Assembly (NCBI RefSeq): GCF_900100945.1
Contig: NZ_FNCG01000010.1
Coordinates: 124,001-188,000 of the forward strand
Source: Mucilaginibacter gossypii
GTDB taxonomy: Bacteria > Bacteroidota > Bacteroidia > Sphingobacteriales > Sphingobacteriaceae
Reading direction: 5' to 3'
DNA length: 64,000 nucleotides
The position numbers and the translations under genes are program-made. Shown here one piece after another: positions 1 to 8,796 of the stretch. Below the pieces are notes generated by a model. That model ran no database searches. It saw only the letters and a program-made list of their open reading frames with translations, and had not been told where the DNA came from. How positions within the stretch are numbered: position 1 is the first letter of the stretch; each line of letters opens with the position of its first letter.

Positions 1-207
1 TAATATCAGCGTGACGTCTGAAAAAGCCGAACTTGTAATGTGACTTAAAAACGGTTTTGTTAATAAGTGGTCAAATACACTTATAATAGAAGTCCTTCCG
101 ATGATGCTCAGGGCAATAGCAGTGACAATAAATACTGTTTTTATATCAGTTAAAGAATTATAAAATTGACGGAGCTTCGTATGAAAAAGGTTTAAATTGG
201 AAAACAT
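1..207 (-). CDS. Partial hypothetical membrane protein, cut by window edge
   Basis: An open frame starts with ATG at 207 on the minus strand and runs without a stop to the window edge (69 codons). It begins MFSNLNLFHTKL and contains a hydrophobic stretch (VFIVTAIALSIIG) that could be a membrane helix. The gene is divergent from the SIR2-Argonaute gene, about 195 bases apart. Family not recognised; with only the N-terminus visible, no function can be given. Confidence 0.4.
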   Translation of the reverse strand, partial: MFSNLNLFHTKLRQFYNSLTDIKTVFIVTAIALSIIGRTSIISVFDHLLTKPFLSHITSSAFSDVTLIL

Positions 208-401
208 AGTAAAAATCAATTGGTTAAAGTTACGGAATAACCAGTAAAAGAATTCTAATGCTTGATAGAACCGAATGGAAGAAGATAATAAACACTTTTG
301 CTCTTATAAAATCTAATTATTTTACAATGTTAATATGTGTAAAATCGGATTACCCAGTCTGTAATTAAGTGGCTATATTTATTGTTTTCTAAATAATAAA
401 T

Positions 402-3400
402 ATGAGTGACCTAACCTTAGAAGTTGATCAATTTTTACGTTCTGTTGAAATCAGTAAAACAGATTTTTTTACAACAATCGTTGGTGCAGGTGCCTCTATC
501 AGTTCCGGTATTAAATCAGCAAGCGATTGTATATGGGAATGGAAAAGAGATATCTACGCCACCAAAGCAATTTCAAACTCTCAGTTAAAACTCGATGATC
601 GTTCCGAACAAGTTCGTGAAACTATCCAAAACTGGCTGAATAATGAGAATAGCTACCCTTTATTAAATAGTGCGGAAGAATACTCCTTCTACGTAGAGAA
701 ATGTTATCCTATCGAGGCAGATCGGCAAAAATATTTCAAACGGTTATGTGAAAAGAAAGAACCTTCGGTAGGCTATAAATTACTTTGCCTGTTGCATGAA
801 TCGGGACTTATAAAATCTGTTTGGACAACGAATTTCGATGATCTTTGCCGCGACGCCGCCATTAAAACCAGCAATACTGTAATTGACGTCACACTGGATT
901 CAGTAGACCGGGTAATAAGACCACTGAACAGCTCGGAAATGTTATTGATTAAATTGCATGGCGATTATAAATATGGGCCGTTGAAAAATACGGACAGTGA
1001 ATTAAAAACCCAGGACGAAACCTTCCGAACCAGACTGATCGACTATTTGAATGATAAACATCTGATTGTATCAGGTTACAGTGGACGGGACGAATCGATC
1101 ATGGCCGCGTTAAAGGAAAGCTATGCGAAAAGAGGTTCAGGAAGATTATACTGGTGTGGCTATGGGCATGATATTCCACCTTCGGTTAGAGAATTGCTAC
1201 AGGTTGCCAGAGCCAATGGTAGGGATGCCTATTACATACCTACCGATGGCTTTGATAAACTCATGATAAGTCTATCAAAAATCGTTTGCAGGGATGATCA
1301 GTCATTATTGAACAAGTACGCAGAATATTTAAAGGGTGAGCAAGAAACTATTATTAAGTCGCCCTTCAAAATCGACGTGGGTAATCTGCATTCTATTATC
1401 AAAGGCAATTTATTTCCGATCAAATTACCTCAAGAAGCTTTTCAGTTCGAATCGGATTTAGCGACAGGCCTACAGCCATGGAAATCGATCAAAGAATTGG
1501 TAAAGCCATATAACATTGTCGCTGTCCCGTTTAAAGGTTATGTTTGGGCGCTGGGTACCTTAACCGATATTAATCAATGCTTTGCCGGACAATTCAAGAG
1601 CAGTATTGTTCGTGTACCTATTAAAGGGCTCAACCTTTGGAAAGATACGGCGATTTATAACCTATTGCTAACAGCTTTGACTAAAGCGCTCGCATCACCT
1701 AACGGCCTTCGTTCTAACGGCAAAGACCTCATTTGGAAATCGGCGACAACTTCAAATCGTATTATTCAGAACGTATTGTACTCTACGCATGAGGCTGTTC
1801 GCTTGTCGCTCAGTCACGATGGAAAAAGGCATTATTTATCTTTGGAGCCCGATTTTCGTATCGAGACCGCCGATTCTGACCAGCGGATCAGCAAAGAAAT
1901 CAGGCAAGATGTGGGACGTACGTATTTCGACAAGCTTAGGAATAATTTTTTTGACGAATATATCAAGGGATGGAGAAAGCTGCTATTTACCGGTAAGGAA
2001 GATAAGTTTGTTGTGGAATATCCCCTTGCCTCAGCATCTGGTTTTAGCTTTGAAATTTATAGGCTACCGTTATTTGCGAAGATATTCAAACCATCATCGA
2101 ATGCACCCTTACAACTCAGTGCAGATTTCCCTAAACAAGTACTTCACTTTAAGGGGCTGCAATTTGCAGAACCTGAGCTGGAGTTTTCCAGTAAATATCC
2201 AGGGATGAATGTTACACCTGTAGATTTTCATCCGATGCGTGGCCTTACCCGAAATAGCCCTTATGATAGCGGTTTGACCGGGGTCTTGTTTGATAATAAG
2301 ATCAATCTGGCTGCTATTTGTCCCTCGGCAGAAGCACAGGAATTTTCAAACTTCTTAAAACTGGAGGTGGTTAAGATTGGCTCGAACAAGGTTAATGAAG
2401 ATTATCTGATCGACTACCCCGGTTTTTTCGATGCCTATGGCGTTAGTCTCAATGTACCGGATGTAAATAGCGAAAACTGGTTTACGTGTCCAGAACCGTT
2501 GACTAAACAAACGCTCCAAGAAACAGCCTTTGATCTTCGGGATAAAGTGATCAACCGTATAGATCAGAGTCTCAAAAATGAGATAAAAAAAGTCTTGGTG
2601 ATTTATATTCCTGACCGTTGGCTGACTTATACCTCCTTCCATATTGAAAACGAACATTTCGATCTACATGATTATGTAAAAGCTTATTGTGCAGAACACG
2701 GTGTGGCCACGCAGTTTATCAATGAGGATACTATAAAAAGCCAATTGAAATGCCAGATTAATTGGTGGCTTTCATTATCATATTACGTAAAGACCTTGCG
2801 TACGCCATGGATATTGCAGCATCTTGATAAAAATACCGCTTTTGCGGGCATAGGATATAGCGTAAGAAGCAGTAAGGAAGAAAACGGTAGCATTGTTTTG
2901 GGATGTAGTCACATATACAATTCCCAGGGTCAGGGCCTGAAGTATAAGCTATCAAAAGTCGAAGATCAATTGTATTGGGACAAGCAGGAACGCCCACATT
3001 TAAGTTATAATGACGCATTTCGTTTCGGTTTGTCTATCAAAGAATTGTTCTTTACGGCGATGAATGAATTACCCAAACGTGTGGTGGTACATAAAAGAAC
3101 TTACTATACTGATGACGAAATAAATGGATTAAAAGACAGCTTGCTTCACAATGGTGTGCAGGAACTTGATCTTATAGAAATTAACTTCGTGGACGATATT
3201 CGGTTTGTAGCCACTAAGATGAAAGACGGCATGCCCGTCGCAGATAATTTTGCGGTACCTCGCGGCACCTGTATGCAGTTTGATGATTATTCTGCTTATT
3301 TATGGACACACGGCATTGTAGCGTCTGTGCGGAATCCTAACTATAAGTTTTATTTGGGTGGAAAATATATACCTGGCCCGTTAAAAATCACCAAACATCA

Positions 3401-3584
3401 TGGCAAAAGCAACATCGGAGTTATCGCCAATGAAATACTTGGACTTACGAAGATGAATTGGAATTCATTTGATCTTTATAGCCAACTCCCGGCAACCGTA
3501 AACTCGTCTAATGAGATTGCTAGAATTGGTCGGCTATTGTCCAAGCGAGAAGGCATAACTTATGATTATCGATATTTTATATAG
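402..3584 (+). CDS. Single-chain SIR2-APAZ-PIWI short prokaryotic Argonaute
   Basis: Residues 1-290 form a SIR2-type NAD-binding domain: GAGASISSGI (28-37), WTTNFDDL (near 145), LIKLHGDY (near 185) and LIVSGYSGRDESI (near 225). The middle part (about 320-700) fits the poorly conserved APAZ region. Residues 730-1060 look like MID-PIWI, starting VLVIYIPDRW and ending in a hydrophobic YFI typical of Argonaute C-termini. The first PIWI aspartate position reads FAGIGYS, so the slicer site appears lost. In known SIR2-APAZ/Ago systems (SPARSA), guide-directed target recognition activates NAD+ degradation and kills or arrests the infected cell. Most are two genes; here both halves sit in one 1060-residue chain, as reported for a Paraburkholderia protein. 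SIR2 and overall class are firm; APAZ borders are inferred. A TATATTTA box lies at 374-381, 20 bases before the ATG. Confidence 0.85.
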   Translation: MSDLTLEVDQFLRSVEISKTDFFTTIVGAGASISSGIKSASDCIWEWKRDIYATKAISNSQLKLDDRSEQVRETIQNWLNNENSYPLLNSAEEYSFYVEKCYPIEADRQKYFKRLCEKKEPSVGYKLLCLLHESGLIKSVWTTNFDDLCRDAAIKTSNTVIDVTLDSVDRVIRPLNSSEMLLIKLHGDYKYGPLKNTDSELKTQDETFRTRLIDYLNDKHLIVSGYSGRDESIMAALKESYAKRGSGRLYWCGYGHDIPPSVRELLQVARANGRDAYYIPTDGFDKLMISLSKIVCRDDQSLLNKYAEYLKGEQETIIKSPFKIDVGNLHSIIKGNLFPIKLPQEAFQFESDLATGLQPWKSIKELVKPYNIVAVPFKGYVWALGTLTDINQCFAGQFKSSIVRVPIKGLNLWKDTAIYNLLLTALTKALASPNGLRSNGKDLIWKSATTSNRIIQNVLYSTHEAVRLSLSHDGKRHYLSLEPDFRIETADSDQRISKEIRQDVGRTYFDKLRNNFFDEYIKGWRKLLFTGKEDKFVVEYPLASASGFSFEIYRLPLFAKIFKPSSNAPLQLSADFPKQVLHFKGLQFAEPELEFSSKYPGMNVTPVDFHPMRGLTRNSPYDSGLTGVLFDNKINLAAICPSAEAQEFSNFLKLEVVKIGSNKVNEDYLIDYPGFFDAYGVSLNVPDVNSENWFTCPEPLTKQTLQETAFDLRDKVINRIDQSLKNEIKKVLVIYIPDRWLTYTSFHIENEHFDLHDYVKAYCAEHGVATQFINEDTIKSQLKCQINWWLSLSYYVKTLRTPWILQHLDKNTAFAGIGYSVRSSKEENGSIVLGCSHIYNSQGQGLKYKLSKVEDQLYWDKQERPHLSYNDAFRFGLSIKELFFTAMNELPKRVVVHKRTYYTDDEINGLKDSLLHNGVQELDLIEINFVDDIRFVATKMKDGMPVADNFAVPRGTCMQFDDYSAYLWTHGIVASVRNPNYKFYLGGKYIPGPLKITKHHGKSNIGVIANEILGLTKMNWNSFDLYSQLPATVNSSNEIARIGRLLSKREGITYDYRYFI

Positions 3585-3618
3585 TTAATAATTTATCTAT
3601 TCTCATTTGAACGTTTAT

Positions 3619-3626
3619 TATATTTG
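3619..3626 (+). promoter_or_regulatory. Bacteroidetes -7 promoter box candidate
   Basis: TATATTTG matches the Bacteroidetes -7 consensus TAnnTTTG exactly and ends 18 bases before the ATG of the HEPN-like gene. The -33 TTTG element is not at the right distance, so the match is partial. If real, the downstream gene has its own promoter besides any read-through from the Argonaute gene. Confidence 0.35.
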
Positions 3627-3644
3627 CTATAAACCAATCTTGTC

Positions 3645-5090
3645 ATGAATAATAATACGGAGATTATACTTATTCCAAAAGATGCAACTCCCGAGAGGAT
3701 TGAAACTTCTATAGCAGCTTTTAATCAACCTTTAGCAGATCTGTTGACTCACGTTGGACTACCGACCGAAAATCTATTATCCCCCATTGACGAAAGAAGA
3801 AAAGTAATTTTTTCTTTAGAGGCGGCCATCTCGATTTTGCCTGTTGAAGCTCGTGAAAAGGCAGCCTATTTATCCAAATTTACAGTGGCGGTGGCGGTAG
3901 GTTTATTTGACGGCGCGATCAATTTCTTATGGGATGAAACAATAAAGGCCTTGCGTTTACTTGTATCTGAATTTGATCTACCTTATTTTCTATTTGTCGC
4001 ACAATCGGTTAACAGCAAGTATAAATCTTTTACAACAGCTGATGATTTGGAGGGAATCAGTGATCATGACCTGTTAGATATTTGCCGACGGATAGGTTTT
4101 ATAAATGATATTAATTATAAAAGGCTTGAATACGTTAATTATTTAAGGAATCATGCTAGTGCAGCCCATCCAAATGACAACGCTGTTACTGGGTTTGAGA
4201 TGGTTAATCTACTGGAAACTTGTTTGAAATATGCTATAACAGCGAAGCCGGATCATTCAGTTATTCAAATCAAACAGCTTTTCAATAACATCCGAACGAA
4301 GGAAATTCCAAAGGAAGATTTCGAAGCTATCGGTGATGATCTAATAAAACAACCTCAAGAGCGGCTTGATGATTTTCTCTATTCGATATTCGGCCTTTAT
4401 ATAGATACAAGAACCGAACAACCTGTTAGAAAAAACATTGACCGCCTTACGCCGCATATTTGGGATGCAGTATCTGAAGATATTAAATATAAAATCGGAG
4501 CAAAATTCGGGGTTTATCGACTAAATGGTGATGTAGAAAGGAAAGATTTTGTTCAAAAGTTTTTAGAGACAGTTGGAGGACTAAAATATAAAGACGAAGA
4601 TAGTTTAGCAGGTGAGTTGTTGGAGAAATTACAGAATTTAAAGACTGTGCACTTTGAATGGAATAATTTTTATAATGAATATTCTCATGCAAAGTCAATT
4701 GCAAGTTCATTACCAGCAACCGGGCTGCCAGATTCAATCAGAAAGCTATTTGTTAAAGTAATTGTAATTTGCTATGTGGGCAATGGAAAAGGATATAAAC
4801 AAGGGATAGACGAAAGAGCTGCACCATATTACAATGAATTCATAGAGCGATTTACAATTGCTGAAATAAAAGAATTTCTGGGTTTATTCAAAGATGCCGA
4901 ATTCGTGACGGATTTTGATTATACAATACCGGATCGACGCCTTCGGAACCTAGTAAAATTCTTTAAAACGAAGACAAGTGACATTTACATTAATCGAATT
5001 TTAGACTTGATGCTCTCTTATCCAGCTAAAAAACTGCAAGCGCTTGCAGATGATAAACGTTATCATGAGGCAATGAAATTCATAAAATAA
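3645..5090 (+). CDS. Uncharacterised protein with HEPN-like RNase motif
   Basis: This 481-residue protein has no family I can name. Residues 168-175 read RNHASAAH, an R-N-x5-H arrangement that fits the Rx4-6H catalytic motif of HEPN ribonucleases, where R is usually followed by a polar residue. The surrounding segment (about 90-210) is predicted mainly helical and rich in Leu/Tyr, as HEPN domains are; the C-terminal half is also helical without clear motifs. No signal peptide or membrane segment. It lies 60 bases after the Argonaute gene on the same strand, so it could be a partner effector or an independent defence gene. HEPN assignment rests on the motif alone. It converges with a small minus-strand gene only 15 bases away. 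Confidence 0.75.
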   Translation: MNNNTEIILIPKDATPERIETSIAAFNQPLADLLTHVGLPTENLLSPIDERRKVIFSLEAAISILPVEAREKAAYLSKFTVAVAVGLFDGAINFLWDETIKALRLLVSEFDLPYFLFVAQSVNSKYKSFTTADDLEGISDHDLLDICRRIGFINDINYKRLEYVNYLRNHASAAHPNDNAVTGFEMVNLLETCLKYAITAKPDHSVIQIKQLFNNIRTKEIPKEDFEAIGDDLIKQPQERLDDFLYSIFGLYIDTRTEQPVRKNIDRLTPHIWDAVSEDIKYKIGAKFGVYRLNGDVERKDFVQKFLETVGGLKYKDEDSLAGELLEKLQNLKTVHFEWNNFYNEYSHAKSIASSLPATGLPDSIRKLFVKVIVICYVGNGKGYKQGIDERAAPYYNEFIERFTIAEIKEFLGLFKDAEFVTDFDYTIPDRRLRNLVKFFKTKTSDIYINRILDLMLSYPAKKLQALADDKRYHEAMKFIK

Positions 5091-5105
5091 AGGTCATTCT
5101 TGCAG

Positions 5106-5360
5106 TTAAATAAGCATTGTCCTTTTTTTTGCCAATGCTAAATTCAAGCCTGCATTTTGAATCATTGCTTCAAAAGCCTCGTTTTCTGTAAGATTACTTA
5201 ATGTGCAACTTCCTTCCTCATCGAGGGGACCAGAAATAACATCTTCCAGATTGATTTCGTTGGTGTCCAGCAATTCAAATACTGAATAACTACCATCCGA
5301 TAATTCGACGGCATACATTCCGCGATTATGGTTAAGAATGCAGACGGTTCCTTTGGGCAT
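5106..5360 (-). CDS. Small hypothetical beta-rich protein
   Basis: An 84-residue acidic protein beginning MPKGTVCILNHNRGMYAVEL. The N-terminal half alternates hydrophobic residues (TVCIL, YAVEL, YSVFEL) as small beta-barrel or OB-like domains do; the second half is acidic and ends in a helix. No membrane segment and no catalytic motif. It ends just beyond the HEPN-like gene on the opposite strand and is separated by about 106 bases from the next minus-strand gene. It resembles small stand-alone proteins of unknown function found scattered in bacteria; I cannot name the family. Confidence 0.65.
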   Translation of the reverse strand: MPKGTVCILNHNRGMYAVELSDGSYSVFELLDTNEINLEDVISGPLDEEGSCTLSNLTENEAFEAMIQNAGLNLALAKKRTMLI

Positions 5361-5466
5361 TGTTAAAAATTATTTGTAATATATTTTATTCGTAAATGTA
5401 GTCAAAAATACTTCGAGTTGTGCTAATGGCAGTGAGGTCATCGATATCTAATGTTATTCGAATATC

Positions 5467-7086
5467 TCAGCCTTCGAATTCCTCCGTTTCGTCCAAGAAT
5501 AATTTGGAAAAAGTGTTTAGCGTAAATAGCGATTTAATGAAAATATCCTGCGCTACCTGTCGATAATTATGCTCGGTAAGGCCGAAATAAGTCAACGCCT
5601 TCTGACAGTTTTTATTGGACTTACTAAAACGGTGCGCCATCATGCCCGAGCGCAGGTCCTGCAGATTCCGGAGGAAAGTGATCATGTCCGGGATCTGTAT
5701 TGAGCGAATGTCGAGGAAACGCTCCAGTTTAGCGATACCTTTTTCATTCTCGATCTTTGACAAGCCTTTGACCAACATTTCTTCGTTTAGACTGTCTACC
5801 GTTGCTTTGACCAGGATGAGAATCTGCTCGCAGAAGGCCCGCACATTATTCTCTGAAGGTAAATGCAGGGCACTAAAGTGCTGTGGATCGCTGCCAGTCA
5901 GTTCTTTATAAAAATGCCAGCCGAATTTCCCGAACCATTTTTTGTTGAAGCGGTGATATTTAGCTTTGAAACGCACGTCTACTGAATCCGAATCTCGCGC
6001 CCAGTTACCGAGAACCATCGTATCATAATAAGCCCCACTCATTCCCATACCAGTTTGGGGCGCGATATTATGGTGCTTCCAGTGCAACTGCTCCTTTTGT
6101 GGCAGCATGGTTAGGTCGTTAAGAAACACCATCACATAGTCCGTATTATTGTTATCCATCTTGAGACTGATGAAGCTGGACTTAATGTGAAAGCCGTCGA
6201 CCTCGTATTTCTGTGGATTATCATAATACTTGTTTAGCACTTCCTTTTTGAAATAAACCGGCGTAAAGAATTTATAATCCTCCGAATCGCAACGCACTAG
6301 TTTTTCTGTTCCGTCATCATCATAGCCGATAATAAAACTCTCATGCGCGTCCTCGTCAAGGTCGAACCAAAACTTACCACTTTTGGCCGCGTCGAACTTG
6401 AGCATCGTCTTCCCAATGATCCAGCTTTGCAGCGGCTTGTCGCCGATTCCGGGCACAACACGAATCAAGTGGTTGTAGTGAAAACTGTTGCTGATAAAAT
6501 CTTCATCCTTCGGAATAAACGCAGAACCGGCGCCAGCCTCGTCGGTCACGATCATAAAGTCAAAGCATAGGGAAAGATGCATTTTCCTAACAGCCAGGTA
6601 TTCGTTTAGGAACTTTAACTTGATACGCACCTGTCGCTCGGTCACATGGATTACCTCTTCAGTATCGCCAGAGTCATCAATAAAGTAATAACTGCGCTTC
6701 TGTTTGGATGACGCCTGTTCATACAGTTTGAAATAATTTACGAACTCTTGCGAAACATCAACATAACGCTCTTTCACGTGTGTGAACCATTTGGGATAAA
6801 TGAAAGGCTCCAAGCCCTCTTCTGCAAAACGGAAATACTCAGTCACTTTCCCGCCATCTCTGAAATGTGTGATAACACTGGGATGCCCCTCGCTACCCCA
6901 GTGGATGCCCCAGTCTCGGTCCTCCAGGTATTTATTTAAATTATCTGGACTGACTAAACAGCAGTAAATACCAGCCTCTATCTCGCTATCATTGCCACTA
7001 CGGTAGACCTCGATCCAGCCATTGTTGATAAACCGCTTAGTGATTTCGACATGCTGGGCCCTTAATCTAAATAGCTCTTCATTCAT
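5467..7086 (-). CDS. Uncharacterised protein, possible C-terminal HEPN-like domain
   Basis: The frame opens with a GTG at 7134, but the first ATG is at 7086 and gives MNEELFRLRAQHVEI, which I prefer (539 residues). The N-terminal 400 residues are beta-rich, with many aromatic residues (FHYNHLIRVV, GIGDKPLQSW, KFWFDLDED), and match nothing I know. The C-terminal 110 residues are helical and carry DLRSGMMAHR: R479 and H485 form R-x5-H, close to the HEPN RNase signature, although Ser follows the Arg. The architecture (sensor-like front, HEPN-like tail) recalls abortive-infection proteins such as ApeA. It lies downstream of another unknown gene on the same strand and is probably co-transcribed with it. 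Function is inference only. Confidence 0.75.
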   Translation of the reverse strand: MNEELFRLRAQHVEITKRFINNGWIEVYRSGNDSEIEAGIYCCLVSPDNLNKYLEDRDWGIHWGSEGHPSVITHFRDGGKVTEYFRFAEEGLEPFIYPKWFTHVKERYVDVSQEFVNYFKLYEQASSKQKRSYYFIDDSGDTEEVIHVTERQVRIKLKFLNEYLAVRKMHLSLCFDFMIVTDEAGAGSAFIPKDEDFISNSFHYNHLIRVVPGIGDKPLQSWIIGKTMLKFDAAKSGKFWFDLDEDAHESFIIGYDDDGTEKLVRCDSEDYKFFTPVYFKKEVLNKYYDNPQKYEVDGFHIKSSFISLKMDNNNTDYVMVFLNDLTMLPQKEQLHWKHHNIAPQTGMGMSGAYYDTMVLGNWARDSDSVDVRFKAKYHRFNKKWFGKFGWHFYKELTGSDPQHFSALHLPSENNVRAFCEQILILVKATVDSLNEEMLVKGLSKIENEKGIAKLERFLDIRSIQIPDMITFLRNLQDLRSGMMAHRFSKSNKNCQKALTYFGLTEHNYRQVAQDIFIKSLFTLNTFSKLFLDETEEFEG

Positions 7087-7161
7087 GTTGATAATAGGTA
7101 TAATCCCCTGTAAGTTTGCAAACCATGTGCGCACCCTAATTGCGTAGCAATAAATTATTTG

Positions 7162-8358
7162 TCAAAACAGTAATCGCGTGAGGTTGAGCGAGCCGCCCAG
7201 TTCATCATCAAATACATTATCGGGAGCCTCAATGGTCTGTTGGGGCAATATGCTAGAAAAGTTTGCAGGTAAACTATTAATATCCACCACGCCTTTCAAT
7301 TCACGAATAAACGAGTAGAGCAACTTAAAGAGAGTATTCATACGATTTAAGCCCTGCGCTCCTTCACCGAAGACCAGGCGTTCATTCTGACGCCGACTAT
7401 CTTCGATTCGCCGGAACTCGAACGAAGGCGGGTTAAAATATTCAAAGGGTTCACCAACCAGTTCAAAAGGATCAATGCGTAGTTCCTCGCAAAGCGCTAC
7501 CACGAGGTAATCTCTTAAACGATCTTCTCGGATATCGTCGACCACTTCATTCCAGACTCTAGCCAGTCGCACTTGCATATATTCTCGCAATATGTTTACT
7601 GATTCGATCTCCCCCGAGAGCGCGAATGGCTCCGATGATATCTCGCGTCGGCGTTCGTCAATATAGCAAGACCGGAAAGAATGCTTATCTCCATCGTAAA
7701 GGTTCGCATGATTGTTCCCTGCCTCCTGGTCCATTTCCTTTAGGCTCATGAAAGTGGTATAGTAGATCAATGGTTGGGTCAACATCGACATCGCTTGCCG
7801 GTCCTTAATACGCGGGAACGCGTAAAGCACTGAGCGATCCGTACAACCATTTTCGATCAAGTAGTTGTTTAATACGCCCAACGCATTGTGCTGATTGCCG
7901 GGCTTGCTCGCCGCGGGCTTGCCGTTGTCATTGAAGGAAAATTCAATATGGGGGTTAGGATTATGAACACCTAAGCTGAACATGCTGCCATTGATATGGT
8001 TACCTTCGCTATGGGTTCCGCATTTGAATTGAATATAAATGGCCCGTTCATCCGCCGTACTGTCCTGCGGAATAGTAATCTTGGTATCCCAACCGCCGCC
8101 GGTACCTTCTTCGCGTGGTGCCAATTTCTCGCTCCATGCTCGGCGTCGCCAGAAACGGGTAATCCCGAAAGGCTGGATGTCAAAGATACGCCGTAGTCGC
8201 ACCGGGTATAGAAGGCCGAAAGGACTGTCGAACATATTACAAAGTTCCCTGGTGATATTCATTTCCAGCGTCCATTCGTTAAGACTTTTCGGGGCTAATT
8301 TAGGAGTTAAGGACATGTGATAAAATTGGTTAAAACGCAATTTACCAATTTGTCGCAT
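7162..8358 (-). CDS. Uncharacterised protein, possible PD-(D/E)xK-type nuclease
   Basis: A 398-residue soluble protein. Residues 28-38 are a helix with several glutamates, followed by GGGWDTKITI (D91) and, 19 residues later, IYIQFKCG (Q110, K112). The spacing Glu - Asp - Gln-x-Lys matches the PD-(D/E)xK nuclease core in its E/QxK form, but no family name can be given. The C-terminal half is charged and helical (IREDRLRDYLV, RIEDSRRQNERL). A second ATG at 8316 is possible. It is the first gene of an apparent two-gene unit with the HEPN-like gene 75 bases downstream. Position between a pAgo-type defence gene and mobilization genes suggests a defence role, which is unproven. Confidence 0.75.
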   Translation of the reverse strand: MRQIGKLRFNQFYHMSLTPKLAPKSLNEWTLEMNITRELCNMFDSPFGLLYPVRLRRIFDIQPFGITRFWRRRAWSEKLAPREEGTGGGWDTKITIPQDSTADERAIYIQFKCGTHSEGNHINGSMFSLGVHNPNPHIEFSFNDNGKPAASKPGNQHNALGVLNNYLIENGCTDRSVLYAFPRIKDRQAMSMLTQPLIYYTTFMSLKEMDQEAGNNHANLYDGDKHSFRSCYIDERRREISSEPFALSGEIESVNILREYMQVRLARVWNEVVDDIREDRLRDYLVVALCEELRIDPFELVGEPFEYFNPPSFEFRRIEDSRRQNERLVFGEGAQGLNRMNTLFKLLYSFIRELKGVVDINSLPANFSSILPQQTIEAPDNVFDDELGGSLNLTRLLF

Positions 8359-8621
8359 TTAATTCGAAGATTCTTTATCCCAGAAAGATAGTAAACCGGA
8401 CGGTGGACGGTATACAACCACCTCAACAACGAAATGATATTTATTGGTCCTCCAAATATGTTTACTTTCTAAAAGATTAGCGACACCCCGTAGTTTCCCT
8501 ATTCGGTAGATGTAACTTTCTCTCATTTGCATAGGGCAACTGCGTTTAATTAAAAAATAGCAGATTTAAATATAGGCAAGGATCAATACTATAAGGCAAA
8601 CCCCGATATGGTTGAGAGCAG

Positions 8622-8780
8622 CCAATTTTTTAGTTAAAAAAATTGGAGCGAGCGGAAGTTGGGCAGAGCCCAACTTTGCTCGCCGTTTGCGCTGCAAACG
8701 GGGTATCGCGCATCCTCCGGGGATGCTTGGACAAGTTAGCGGCTGGTTTAAACAAGTTTTCAGCATTCCACGCGGAATGC
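8622..8780. other. oriT: Cluster of perfect hairpins, candidate origin of transfer
   Basis: Five inverted repeats lie in 159 bases just upstream of the mobilization genes: 8622-8631/8637-8646 (10 bp, loop 5); 8648-8664/8668-8683 (GCGAGC and AAGTTGGGC arms, one small mismatch, loop 3); 8683-8690/8694-8701 (8 bp, loop 3); 8710-8715/8721-8726 (6 bp); 8763-8769/8774-8780 (7 bp, loop 4). Origins of transfer in Bacteroidetes mobile elements usually lie directly upstream of mobA/btgA and contain such repeats. The rest of the gap (8359-8621) holds nothing I can identify. The nick site is not identified. Confidence 0.55.
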
Positions 8781-8796
8781 CTTTAAAGAGGGACGT

